DNA of 64,000 nt. Origin: Anaerococcus octavius (lineage in GTDB: Bacteria; Bacillota; Clostridia; Tissierellales; Peptoniphilaceae). Within the stretch, counting starts at the first letter, position 1, and each line of letters opens with the position of its first letter. The position numbers were made by a program, and so were the translations under genes. The stretch is from contig NZ_UFTA01000002.1 of assembly GCF_900445265.1 (NCBI RefSeq), positions 372,001 through 436,000 of the forward strand, written 5' to 3'. The notes below the pieces were generated by a model. The model was not told the origin of the DNA. It did not search any database and was given only the letters and a program-made list of their open reading frames with translations. Positions 9,037 to 17,055 of this stretch are shown here, piece by piece.

Positions 9037-10413
9037 ATGAAGAGTATAATCAGCGTTGCCAATTGGATGTGGGATAACGTTATAGGGTACATATTATTAG
9101 CAGTTGGTCTTTATTATTCACTAAGACTAGGCTTTCCACAATTCAAATATGCTGGTAATATTAAAAGAGTTTTAAAGAAAAATTTAAAATCTGGTGATAA
9201 CATCAGTGGTTTTGCAGCTTTAGCAACTGCAGTTGGAGGACAAGTAGGTACAGGATCTCTTGTAGGTGTTGCAACAGCTATAGTTTGGGGTGGACCTGGG
9301 GCTATTTTTTGGATGTGGATTACTGCTTTATTAGGAATGGTAATTACCTTTGCTGAAACCGTTTTAGGTCAAGTATATAGGGTAAAACTAGAAGATGGGA
9401 CTTATAGAGGGGGTCCAGCTTACTACGTGCAATATGGTTTAAAAACACGTGGTTTTGCTGTATTTACTGCATTTTTCTATGTTTTAGGTGTTGGATTATG
9501 TATTGCATTTATGCAGTCTAACTCAATTGGACTAGCTTTTTCAGGTGTTGTTAATGCCAACCCTATTTGGCCGGGGATTGTTGTAACAATTGCTGCAGCA
9601 GTTATTACTATAGGTGGAGTAAAAAGACTTACTGAATTCTCATCAAAAGTTGTTCCTATTATGGCAGGACTTTATATTTTAGCGGTTTTATTTATTATTA
9701 TTACACATATTAAAAATGTACCAGCTATGTTTGGATTAATTTTTAGAGGAGCATTCAAACCAGAAGCAATAGTTGGTGGGCTTGCTGGACACACAATTAC
9801 AGAGGCATTTAGACATGGGGTTGCTCGTGGACTATTTTCAAATGATGCTGGTAATGGTATAGCGGGTATCATGCATGCAGCTGCAGATGTTAAACACCCA
9901 GCTGAACAAGGTTTTCTAGGTATGTTTGGGACATTTGTAACAACAATTATTATTTGTACATTATCTGCTTTTGCAATATTATTAACAGGAGTAGCTGGTA
10001 ATGGTCACGATGGTATTTTATTAGTCCAAGATGCCTTCCAATCACAATTTGGTCAAGTAGGTAGATGGCTAGTATTCTTATCTATGGCATTATTTGGATT
10101 TACAACTCTAATTGCAGATTTATTTTATGGTGAAAGTAATATTCTTTTAATGTTTGGTAAAAAATATGAAATTCCATTATGGATTTATAGGATATTTGCC
10201 TTTATAATGTTCTTAGTTGCAACACAAATGGATTTAACCATAGTTTGGGGCTTCATCGATGTATTTGTTGGTATAGTTGTGTTTATAAACGTAATTTGCT
10301 TATTTTTATTATTTAAAGATGTAAGATTCGTTTTAAGAGACTATCAAAAACAATTGGATGATGGAATAGAAGAACCAGTTTGGCATAGAGATCAAGAACA
10401 CAAGTTATATTAA
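9037..10413 (+). CDS. Alanine/glycine:cation symporter, AGCS family
   Basis: Sodium-coupled importer of alanine or glycine in the cytoplasmic membrane. Seen: 458 residues with about 11 hydrophobic segments; the AGCS core motif near residue 67, GGQVGTGSLVGVATAIVWG, followed by GPGAIFWMW; and the later block LFSNDAGNGIAGIMHAAADV typical of the family. Start ATG has AAGGAGG seven bases upstream. A TATATAAT-like -10 region lies just ahead, but I could not assign a convincing -35. Single-gene unit with its own terminator. Which of the two amino acids it prefers cannot be told. Confidence 0.92.
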   Translation: MKSIISVANWMWDNVIGYILLAVGLYYSLRLGFPQFKYAGNIKRVLKKNLKSGDNISGFAALATAVGGQVGTGSLVGVATAIVWGGPGAIFWMWITALLGMVITFAETVLGQVYRVKLEDGTYRGGPAYYVQYGLKTRGFAVFTAFFYVLGVGLCIAFMQSNSIGLAFSGVVNANPIWPGIVVTIAAAVITIGGVKRLTEFSSKVVPIMAGLYILAVLFIIITHIKNVPAMFGLIFRGAFKPEAIVGGLAGHTITEAFRHGVARGLFSNDAGNGIAGIMHAAADVKHPAEQGFLGMFGTFVTTIIICTLSAFAILLTGVAGNGHDGILLVQDAFQSQFGQVGRWLVFLSMALFGFTTLIADLFYGESNILLMFGKKYEIPLWIYRIFAFIMFLVATQMDLTIVWGFIDVFVGIVVFINVICLFLLFKDVRFVLRDYQKQLDDGIEEPVWHRDQEHKLY

Positions 10414-10417
10414 TTTA

Positions 10418-10450
10418 TAAAAAGCATGAGGATGTATCTTATGCTTTTTT
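10418..10450 (+). terminator. Terminator of the AGCS symporter gene
   Basis: AAAAAGCATGAG, 7-base loop, CTTATGCTTTTTT: stem with one G-T pair followed by a T-run, five bases after the stop codon. Confidence 0.85.
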
Positions 10451-10618
10451 ATTTGCATTTATTTAAAAATATATAAAATAATGATATAATATAAAATAAT
10501 ATAATAATATATATTTAATATGTAACCACACAAATGTGTATTTAAATTTTTTTAATAAGTGTTAATATAATAATTGACAAGACAATAATTCAATTTTAAA
10601 TTTTAAGGGGGACATATT

Positions 10619-11644
10619 ATGAAAAATTCAAAAGCAAAAATTTTAAGCCTAGGCCTTTCAGCATCATTTGTACTATCAGCAATGGCACCAGCAGTAGCAT
10701 CTGCTAATGCAGAACCAGTTAATACTAGTTATTACACACAAATAAATCCAAATGCTGTAAATCCTGAAAAAATTAAGGACATTATAGATAGAGCAGAAGA
10801 TTTAATAAAAGTTGTAAATAAACTTCCAATTCCAGGTAAAGGTCCATATGTAAAAGCTCTAGAAAAAATAATAGGTGCATTAAAAAATGTTGATCCATCT
10901 AAAGCAGGTCCAAGAGTTCAGTTAGCATCTGAATCAATAGAAGCAATTAGATTCTCAATCAATGACATTCAAGGAAAAACAAAAAAAGCTCACGTAGAAA
11001 TAGGACTACAAATAACAAAAGCAGCATTAACTTTAGCTGATCCATACGCTAGCAATGAAAAACTTGAAAAAGCAAATGAACAATTAAAAGAAGCAATGAA
11101 TACTGCTAAAGAATCTGCAGACATTACTGATGAAGACGTAGCTACAATCTATGTTAAAAAAGATTTAAATAAACTAATCGACTACGCTAGAAAATTAAAA
11201 TTAAACAATAAAGAACTTACTAAAGAAGAAAAAGCTCAATTAAGTGATGCTATTAAAAAAGCAGTTCACACAAAAAATAAAGCAAGAGTAACTGTTGCAG
11301 AAATCAACCAAGCAACTGAAGAATTACAAAGCTTCCTAGAAAACTTATTAACAGCAGATGATACTGATCCAGATCAAGGTGAAGTAATAGATCCAGAATT
11401 TAATGAAGAAGATCCAGAAGAAGTAGAAGAACCAGTTGACGAAGAAACTGAAGAAGAATCAGAACAACCAGCTGACGAAGAAACTGAAGAAACAGAAGAA
11501 GAATCAGAACAACCAGCTGACGAAGAAGCTGAAGAAACAGAGGAAGAATCAGAACAACCAGCTGACGAAGAAGCTGAGGAAACAGAGGAAGAATCAGAAC
11601 AACCAGTTAACGAAGAAATTCCTGAAGCAGAAATAGAAGAATAA
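10619..11644 (+). CDS. CAMP-factor family secreted protein with acidic repeat tail
   Basis: Likely secreted pore-forming co-haemolysin. Seen: Sec signal peptide of about 31 residues ending in VASANA; a helical domain of about residues 40-240 that lines up with streptococcal CAMP factor, including IEAIRFSINDIQ (IEAITFSTQHL in Cfb), VEIGLQITKAALTLADPYAS (DMGFGITKLVIRILDPFAS) and VATIYVKKDLNK (RATIYTKSKLDK); then an Asp/Glu-rich tail (about 242-341) with 15-residue repeats. Known: CAMP factors enlarge sphingomyelinase-primed haemolysis. Unlike Cfb, which ends after the helical domain, this protein carries about 100 extra acidic residues and no LPxTG anchor. The comparison is from memory of the Cfb sequence. 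A ribosome site AAGGGGG precedes the start; a terminator follows. Confidence 0.8.
   Translation: MKNSKAKILSLGLSASFVLSAMAPAVASANAEPVNTSYYTQINPNAVNPEKIKDIIDRAEDLIKVVNKLPIPGKGPYVKALEKIIGALKNVDPSKAGPRVQLASESIEAIRFSINDIQGKTKKAHVEIGLQITKAALTLADPYASNEKLEKANEQLKEAMNTAKESADITDEDVATIYVKKDLNKLIDYARKLKLNNKELTKEEKAQLSDAIKKAVHTKNKARVTVAEINQATEELQSFLENLLTADDTDPDQGEVIDPEFNEEDPEEVEEPVDEETEEESEQPADEETEETEEESEQPADEEAEETEEESEQPADEEAEETEEESEQPVNEEIPEAEIEE
11438..11620 (+). repeat. Tandem 45-bp repeat encoding acidic 15-residue units
   Basis: Units start at 11438 (36 bp, shortened), 11474, 11519 and 11564 (45 bp each), then a partial fifth. Each encodes DEE(A/T)EETEEESEQP(A/V); the first unit lacks three residues. 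Differences are mainly GAA/GAG and ACT/GCT swaps, so the array looks recently expanded and prone to copy-number change. It lies wholly inside the CAMP-factor-like gene. Confidence 0.93.
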
Positions 11645-11676
11645 TATAACAAGAAACTTTGTATAAACTCCAAGTT

Positions 11677-11704
11677 AAGAGAACCCACTGGGTTCTCTTT
11701 TTTT
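11677..11704 (+). terminator. Terminator of the CAMP-factor-like gene
   Basis: AAGAGAACCC-ACT-GGGTTCTCTT followed by T-run: a perfect 10-bp stem with 3-base loop. Confidence 0.94.
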
Positions 11705-11764
11705 CGTACTACTTATTATTTATATAGTATAATATAGATAATAAGTAATTAGTGTAGGAGTATT

Positions 11765-12835
11765 ATGAAAACTATAGTTTTGGCTGGTGGCGGCCATGGA
11801 CATATAAACATCTTAAAAAAATTAATTAAAAATCCTATAAAAGACCACAAAGTAATTTTAATATCTGATTATGACAGGCAATATTATTCAGGAATGCTAG
11901 CTGGTTTTATAGAAGATATATATACAGAAGAAGAGATATCTTTTGACATAGCCAAGCTTTGTAAAATGTCAGGAGCTACTTATATAAAAGAAGAAATAAC
12001 TACTATTGATAAGAAAAAGCAAAAGGTAATTACAAAAAATAACGCCTATAGCTTTGATTATTTGTCAATAAATTTAGGATCGCTTTCTAAAATAAATTTC
12101 CCTATAGATTCTAAAGATGTATGTCTTGTAAAACCTATTTTAAATGTAGTTAGTGCTAAAAAAGAGATAGACTTACTTTGTAAAGATAAAAATAATCCTC
12201 AAATAACATTTATTGGCGCTGGAGCATCTGGCATAGAACTAGCCCTATCATTTAAGGCAAGCTTTGCTAATGCAGATATTAGTATAATTACAGCCCATGA
12301 TATACTCTCTAATTTTAATAAAAAAACCAAAAAAAGATTTGAAAATATTTTATCTAGTAAAGATATAAGAGTAATAAAAGATGAGAGGGTCACAGAGCTT
12401 AAAAATAAAAAGATATTTACAAATAAAAATACTTATGACTTTGACTATGCTTTTATAACATCTGGTTTTCGTGGACCAAATGTCAATTTTGATGGATATA
12501 AGACTTTGGATAAAAATTATATAGCTGTAAATGATAGTTTATTTGTAGATAATAATGTGCTAGCTATGGGAGATGTAGCAAGTATAAAAAAATATCCAGA
12601 TATGGTAAAAACAGGAGTTTATGCTATACGCGAGGCACCTTTTTTATATAAAAACTTGTTGAAACTTATATGGGAAGATGGAGATTATGAAGTTTATGAA
12701 CCCCAAGAAAAATACTTACAAATCATAAATTGTGGTAATAAAAAAGCTTTGGCAAATTACGGGGGATTTTCTACTTATGGAAAAATAAGCTGGTTAATAA
12801 AAGATAAAATTGATAGAGATTATATGAAGATTTAA
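11765..12835 (+). CDS. FAD-dependent pyridine nucleotide-disulfide oxidoreductase (NDH-2-like, SelD-associated family)
   Basis: Flavoprotein related to type II NADH dehydrogenases. Seen: N-terminal dinucleotide fold IVLAGGGHGHINIL at residues 4-17; YYSGMLAGFI near residue 40, the hallmark of the TIGR03169-type group often fused to or next to SelD; second nucleotide fold TFIGAGASGIELALSF near 150; and a C-terminal FAD block NNVLAMGDVASI near 260. The last 60 residues are the usual cap region. No SelD domain is attached, and selD is not in the window. It could pass electrons from NADH to quinone or to a selenium or sulfur acceptor; the substrate is not known. ATG has GTAGGAG just upstream. Followed by about 180 bases without a gene. 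Confidence 0.78.
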   Translation: MKTIVLAGGGHGHINILKKLIKNPIKDHKVILISDYDRQYYSGMLAGFIEDIYTEEEISFDIAKLCKMSGATYIKEEITTIDKKKQKVITKNNAYSFDYLSINLGSLSKINFPIDSKDVCLVKPILNVVSAKKEIDLLCKDKNNPQITFIGAGASGIELALSFKASFANADISIITAHDILSNFNKKTKKRFENILSSKDIRVIKDERVTELKNKKIFTNKNTYDFDYAFITSGFRGPNVNFDGYKTLDKNYIAVNDSLFVDNNVLAMGDVASIKKYPDMVKTGVYAIREAPFLYKNLLKLIWEDGDYEVYEPQEKYLQIINCGNKKALANYGGFSTYGKISWLIKDKIDRDYMKI

Positions 12836-13015
12836 TAATCAAATAAATAAGCTATGGGCATGCTATTGTTAAATTTACTAATATTGCTTATAATATTAAC
12901 TAGTCGCATGACCTATTCCTTTACCAATATTTGATATAATATATATTTTAAAAAAACAATTCTTAATAATTACTCGAGTTTTATAGGTCAAAAATATAAA
13001 GAAAGTTAGGTATAA

Positions 13016-13300
13016 ATTATTTACATATATTTATTGGAAATAAAGATAAAAATAAATAATAGCTTCAGCCTAAAAGATAAGAGAAAGGTGACAAAATCGA
13101 TTATTGATTATGCAAGAAATAATCTAAAAATTTCTGCTGCAGAGCTTTCTAATAATGAAATTAGAAATATTGCTCATATGGGTTTTGTAACCATATCAAA
13201 TGATAATGATACGGCAAAGTCAGTTTTAGAAGATCTAGAAAGAAGAATAGAAAATAATTATCCAGTAGAAACAATAGACTACTATATAGAAAGGATATAA
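13016..13300 (+). CDS. DUF503 (YlxP-like) protein, start codon probably ATT
   Basis: Small protein of the YlxP/DUF503 family, of unknown function, often found near ribosome-maturation genes. Seen: SFSLKDKRKVTKSIIDYARN, the family signature, then AAELSNNEIRNIAHMGFVTIS and ERRIENNYPVETIDY. The first usual start codon is TTG at 13034, but it is 23 bases from the only purine-rich site (GTTAGG, 13005-13010) and would cut the first beta strand. In-frame ATT codons at 13016 and 13019 sit 5-8 bases from that site, directly after an in-frame TAA. I place the start there, giving 93-94 residues, the usual size. The start is tentative. Confidence 0.72.
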   Translation: MIYIYLLEIKIKINNSFSLKDKRKVTKSIIDYARNNLKISAAELSNNEIRNIAHMGFVTISNDNDTAKSVLEDLERRIENNYPVETIDYYIERI

Positions 13301-13301
13301 G

Positions 13302-14069
13302 ATGCTCATATATTTTTCGGCAACAGGTAATACCAAGCATGTCGTAAATGAAATTGCCTATGCAGGCGAAAAAATAATTGAAGTTGGTAAGCAAAAAGAC
13401 ATAAAAGAAGTTTTTATAAAAAACAATGATAGGCTAGGTATCCTAGCTCCGTCCCATGCAGGAGGATTACCAGCAAATATAAAATCTTTTTTAGAAGACT
13501 TAAAAATAAATTTTGACAAACATCCATATACTTTTTACCTAGGTACTTGTGGAGGATCTACAGGATATAGTAGCAGGCAAGTAAGAGATATTTTTATTAA
13601 AAAAGGTCTTGAGCTAGATGCTAGTTTTGATATAAGAATGCCTGATGCTTTTGTTTTGCTAACTGATGTAAACAATAAAGAAAAAATAGCTCAAATAAAT
13701 GAAGCTTCCGATTATGAAATATCTTTAATAAAAAAGAGGATAGACAATGGAGTTTATGGCAATTTTTTAGATTCCAAAGTAGCAAAATTTGTAGGAAATG
13801 TAGTCCAATCCGCCTATGGTAAATTTAAAACAACCAAAAAATTTGAAGTAAGTGATGCTTGCATATCTTGTAGGATATGTGCAAATGATTGTCCAGTAGA
13901 TGCTATAAAAATTATAGATGGCAAACCGGTTTGGGTAGAGGATACTTGTTTGCTTTGCTTAAGATGCTACCACGCTTGTCCAACAAATGCTATTAACTAT
14001 GGCAGAAAAACTAAAGGCAAGGGGCAATATTTACACCCAGATTATAATAAAAATTTAAATAATGTATAA
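13302..14069 (+). CDS. EFR1 family ferrodoxin (flavodoxin-like domain plus two 4Fe-4S clusters)
   Basis: Cytosolic electron-transfer protein. Seen: an N-terminal flavodoxin fold with the FMN phosphate loop IYFSATGNTKHV at residues 3-14 and a second FMN-contact region LGTCGGSTGYS near 84; then two ferredoxin motifs, CISCRICANDCP and CLLCLRCYHACP, near residues 187-198 and 217-228. This arrangement defines the EFR1 group common in gut and vaginal Firmicutes. The ATG begins one base after the DUF503 stop, and its ribosome site (AAAGGA) lies inside that gene, so the pair is an operon. The physiological partners are unknown; pyruvate:ferredoxin oxidoreductase elsewhere in the window is one possible electron source. 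Confidence 0.88.
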   Translation: MLIYFSATGNTKHVVNEIAYAGEKIIEVGKQKDIKEVFIKNNDRLGILAPSHAGGLPANIKSFLEDLKINFDKHPYTFYLGTCGGSTGYSSRQVRDIFIKKGLELDASFDIRMPDAFVLLTDVNNKEKIAQINEASDYEISLIKKRIDNGVYGNFLDSKVAKFVGNVVQSAYGKFKTTKKFEVSDACISCRICANDCPVDAIKIIDGKPVWVEDTCLLCLRCYHACPTNAINYGRKTKGKGQYLHPDYNKNLNNV

Positions 14070-14077
14070 TAGAAGAA

Positions 14078-14105
14078 AGTGGGTAAATATAAACCCACTA
14101 TTTTA
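14078..14105 (+). terminator. Weak terminator after the EFR1 gene
   Basis: AGTGGGT, 8-base loop, ACCCACT, followed by ATTTTAATATTT. The stem is good but the T-run is interrupted, so read-through into the next genes is likely. Confidence 0.65.
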
Positions 14106-14123
14106 ATATTTAAGGAGGATAAG

Positions 14124-14474
14124 ATGAAATTAATTTGCTATAAAAAATGTACTACCTGCAAGGGTGTAGAAAAAATGTTAGAAGAAAAAAACATTTCCTA
14201 TGAATATAGAGATATAAAAGAAGACAATCCATCTGCTGATGAAATACAAGATTGGCATGAAAAAACAGAATTGCCAATCAAAAGGTTTTTTAATACATCA
14301 GGCAAAATTTATAGGGAAAATAATATAAAAGATAAATTAACAGAGATGACCAATGAAGAAGCTTACGATTTATTAGCTACAGATGGTATGCTAGTAAAAA
14401 GACCAATACTTTTTACTGATGATGGAGAAATTTTTGTAGGTCCTGATGTAAAAAAATATATAGAAAGTCTATGA
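14124..14474 (+). CDS. ArsC/Spx family protein
   Basis: Thioredoxin-fold protein of the arsenate reductase/Spx superfamily. Seen: CYKKCTTCKGVEKMLEE at the N-terminus with a CxxC (Cys 9 and Cys 12) where Spx and ArsC keep their active Cys; YEYRDIKED; and the family block VKRPILFTDDGEIFVG near the C-terminus. About 116 residues, the usual size. The ATG at 14124 has TAAGGAGG upstream; an in-frame GTG further up lies in the terminator hairpin and is rejected. It overlaps the next gene by ATGA. Whether it reduces arsenate or acts as a regulator cannot be told: the nearby arsenosugar-type genes are 10 kb away. Confidence 0.85.
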   Translation: MKLICYKKCTTCKGVEKMLEEKNISYEYRDIKEDNPSADEIQDWHEKTELPIKRFFNTSGKIYRENNIKDKLTEMTNEEAYDLLATDGMLVKRPILFTDDGEIFVGPDVKKYIESL

Positions 14475-15076
14475 GTTACCAAGTGGAAAAAAAGACTAAA
14501 AAATATATTGTCTACCTAATAATTTTGCTAGTGGCTTATTATCTTGTAGAAATATTTCCTTTAAGATCTAAGGAAAAAAATCAAAATGAGATAGTTTCTG
14601 AAAATATAAAATCTTTGGAAAACACTACAAATGAGCTTTCCGGTTTAATAAAGTCAGATAAGGATGATCTAAATGACTTTTTCTTTAATGAAAAAACTAG
14701 TGAAAAAATCATAGGTCTTATTAATACCTATTCAGCTGATAGAGAACTAAAAATAAATGATAATCTCAAAATATACTTGCAACAAGATGGCAATCCAATA
14801 AGAATAAGATATAAGCGAGCTGAATATGAAATTATAAATACAAAAATCAGAGATACTGGAGAAAGTTCGGACAATATGGCTATAAGTTATGATGTAAAAG
14901 TAGTTGATAATCCAAATGGAATAAATAATTATGAACTTATTCATGACTTGAAGACATATTTAGTAGATGCTTATGGCCAAGATGCCTTTAATAATTATTT
15001 AGATGATTTAATTGGTGAAACAATAAAAGAAAATAAAGAGATAATCAAAATTTTAAATAAAGGAAAGAGGGAATAA
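14471..15076 (+). CDS. Uncharacterised membrane-anchored protein
   Basis: No family recognised. Seen: 201 residues with a lysine-rich N-terminus, one transmembrane segment (about residues 12-28, YIVYLIILLVAYYLVEIF) and then an extracytoplasmic mostly polar domain with mixed helix and strand and no cysteine. Topology suggests a single-pass protein with its C-terminus outside. The start codon overlaps the stop of the ArsC-like gene (ATGA), and the next gene begins directly after its stop, so it is part of a three-gene operon with an ArsC/Spx protein and methionine sulfoxide reductase. The context hints at oxidative or envelope stress, but that is only association. Confidence 0.7.
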   Translation: MSYQVEKKTKKYIVYLIILLVAYYLVEIFPLRSKEKNQNEIVSENIKSLENTTNELSGLIKSDKDDLNDFFFNEKTSEKIIGLINTYSADRELKINDNLKIYLQQDGNPIRIRYKRAEYEIINTKIRDTGESSDNMAISYDVKVVDNPNGINNYELIHDLKTYLVDAYGQDAFNNYLDDLIGETIKENKEIIKILNKGKRE

Positions 15077-15571
15077 ATGTCCTTTGAACTTAGGGGAATA
15101 GATAAACTAAATGACCAAGAACGTATGGATGAGCTTATCAATTATATAAAAATTCAGCTAGGTGATGAAGATGATAGCCTTGCCTTGATGAGTAATATTT
15201 CTAGTTTTATTATGGCAACTATTGCTAATTTAAATTGGGCAGGCTTTTATTTTCTAAAAGAAAACGAATTAGTCCTAGGTCCTTTTCAAGGATTGCCAGC
15301 TTGTACTAGGCTAAGCTTAGATAAGGGCGTTTGTGCGAAAGCTTTTAGAGAAGCAAAAATTACAAAAGTAGATGATGTTCATGAATTTGCGGACCATATA
15401 GCTTGTGATAATGCCTCAGAAAGCGAATTAGTTATTCCGCTTTTTTATGAAGATAAAGTTTATGGAGTACTTGACTTGGATAGTCCTAGCAAGAATAACT
15501 TTACAGATATAGAAGTAAATGGTTTTAGAAAAATAGGCAAGTTAATAGAAGAAAAAATATATTTAGGGTAA
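15077..15571 (+). CDS. GAF-domain free methionine-(R)-sulfoxide reductase
   Basis: Reduces free methionine-R-sulfoxide in the cytosol. Seen: a 164-residue GAF domain with NWAGFYFL, then three cysteines, C76 (LPACTRL), C86 (KGVCAKAF) and C110 (HIACDN). Their spacing of 10 and 24 residues is the same as in the characterised E. coli enzyme (C84, C94, C118), which supports catalysis. EDKVYGVLDLDSP is the usual C-terminal GAF motif. It follows the preceding membrane protein gene without a gap, with GGAAAGAGGG as ribosome site. Confidence 0.9.
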   Translation: MSFELRGIDKLNDQERMDELINYIKIQLGDEDDSLALMSNISSFIMATIANLNWAGFYFLKENELVLGPFQGLPACTRLSLDKGVCAKAFREAKITKVDDVHEFADHIACDNASESELVIPLFYEDKVYGVLDLDSPSKNNFTDIEVNGFRKIGKLIEEKIYLG

Positions 15572-15649
15572 ATAAAATATAATCAGAAAAACTTTTTGTA
15601 AAAATTTACTTTTTTTGATATAATTATTCAAATAAAGGAAGGATAAGTT

Positions 15650-17017
15650 ATGAGAAAAAAGTTAAATTTTAAGGAAGTTTTACTAGTGGGGTCACTTTTA
15701 TTTGGCCTGTTTTTTGGAGCAGGCAATCTAATATTCCCCTTAGAACTAGGACAAAGAGCTGGTGTAAATCTCACACCTGTTACAATAGGATTTTTGATTT
15801 CTGCTATAGGATTACCGATACTAGGTATTGTTGCAACAGGATTAAGTGATAGTGATTCGCTTTTTGATTCTGCAAAACCAGCTGGAGATTCTTTTGCATA
15901 TTTTTTCACTATATTATTATATTTGACTATAGGACCTGGTTTTGCTATACCTCGTACTGCTACTGTTTCTTATGAAGTTGGCTTAAAGGAATTTGTAAAA
16001 GCAAATGATACTTTATTTTTACTAGTATTTTCCCTAGTATTTTTCTTATTGGCCTTTTATTTTGCTATAAAAGAAGGCAATTTGATAGATACTATAGGAA
16101 AATATATGACACCTATATTTTTAATATTGCTAGCATTTATTGGTATTATGGGGCTTGTAAAGCCAATGGGAAAAGCCGCTAGTGTTAGTCCAATCGAAAA
16201 ATATCAGTCTAGCCCTTTTACTGTAGGTATTATAGATGGTTATAATACCTTGGATGCACCAGCTTCATTAGCATTTGCAGTATTGATAATATCATCTATT
16301 AAGAATTTAGGAGTAAAAGATCCTGCGGATATAGGAAAAGAAACACTAAAAGCAGGTTTAGTGTGTCTGTTATGTATGGGAATAGTCTACTCATCTCTTG
16401 CATTTTTAGGCTCAACTTCTGCCCATATTATGGATGGGGGAGAAAATGGAGCTATAATTCTAGCAAAAATTGCCAGTCATTATTTAGGTTCTGTTGGTCA
16501 CATTTTATTAAGCTTAATAGTGTTTATTGCTTGTTTAAAAACTGCTATAGGACTTATATCTGCTTGTTCTGAAATGTTTAGCACTATGCTTTCACTTAAT
16601 ATAAGTTATAAAAAATATTGCATAATATTTTCTATAGTGTCCTTTTTAATTGCAAATCTAGGACTTAGCAGGATTATATCTTTATCAATTCCGGTATTGA
16701 TGTTTTTATATCCACTTTCTATTGCTCTTATATTTTTATCAATGTTTTCAATAAAAACTGGAAAGAGAGAAAAAATATATAAGTGGACTCTAGCTTTTAC
16801 AGCAGCAGCAGCATTTTTTGATTTATTGGTAAACTTACCAGAAAGTATATCAAAAAGTCATATAGTTGAAAATATTTTGCTAGTCCCAAATAAATTTTTG
16901 CCAGGATTTAGCCTGGGTTTTGGTTGGGTATTGCCGGCTATTCTTGGATTTATAATAGGTTATATAATTGATAAAAATACAAAGAAAAGTAAAATAACTT
17001 ACACTACAGGCAAGTAG
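15650..17017 (+). CDS. brnQ: Branched-chain amino acid transport system II carrier protein
   Basis: Cation-coupled importer of leucine, isoleucine and valine in the cytoplasmic membrane. Seen: 455 residues with about 12 hydrophobic segments; the LIVCS opening LLFGLFFGAGNLIFPLELGQ near residue 16; and GPGFAIPRTATVSYEVG near residue 94, both hallmarks of BrnQ. Ribosome site AAGGAAGG precedes the ATG. The gene has its own upstream AT-rich region and a terminator that overlaps its stop, so it is likely a single unit. Confidence 0.94.
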   Translation: MRKKLNFKEVLLVGSLLFGLFFGAGNLIFPLELGQRAGVNLTPVTIGFLISAIGLPILGIVATGLSDSDSLFDSAKPAGDSFAYFFTILLYLTIGPGFAIPRTATVSYEVGLKEFVKANDTLFLLVFSLVFFLLAFYFAIKEGNLIDTIGKYMTPIFLILLAFIGIMGLVKPMGKAASVSPIEKYQSSPFTVGIIDGYNTLDAPASLAFAVLIISSIKNLGVKDPADIGKETLKAGLVCLLCMGIVYSSLAFLGSTSAHIMDGGENGAIILAKIASHYLGSVGHILLSLIVFIACLKTAIGLISACSEMFSTMLSLNISYKKYCIIFSIVSFLIANLGLSRIISLSIPVLMFLYPLSIALIFLSMFSIKTGKREKIYKWTLAFTAAAAFFDLLVNLPESISKSHIVENILLVPNKFLPGFSLGFGWVLPAILGFIIGYIIDKNTKKSKITYTTGK

Positions 17018-17044
17018 CTTAAAAGAGCTAGGCTTGCCTTTTTT
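17008..17044 (+). terminator. Terminator overlapping the brnQ stop
   Basis: AGGCAAG-TAGCT, loop TTAAAAG, AGCTA-GG-CTTGCCT then T-run. The left arm includes the brnQ TAG stop codon. TrmB begins 12 bases after the T-run. Confidence 0.9.
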
Positions 17045-17055
17045 GTGAGGAGCTT

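Noticed and set aside
10480-10525. AT-rich run of ATATAATAT words before the CAMP-factor-like gene considered as a replication origin or satellite
   Set aside because: Low complexity only; no DnaA-box cluster or regular repeat unit.
10574-10602. TTGACA-17-TAAATT as promoter of the CAMP-factor-like gene
   Set aside because: The -10 would end only 16 bases before the ATG and overlap the ribosome site; leader would be too short.
11438-11620. Regular 45-bp repeats considered as a CRISPR array
   Set aside because: No unique spacers, units are in frame with a protein and multiples of three; no cas genes nearby.
11374-11688. Ser-rich 104-residue frame on the minus strand across the acidic repeats
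   Set aside because: It is the mirror of the Glu-rich repeat codons and has no ribosome site; the plus-strand gene has signal peptide and family match.
14079-14123. Upstream GTG start for the ArsC/Spx gene
   Set aside because: It falls inside the preceding terminator hairpin; ATG at 14124 has a perfect ribosome site.
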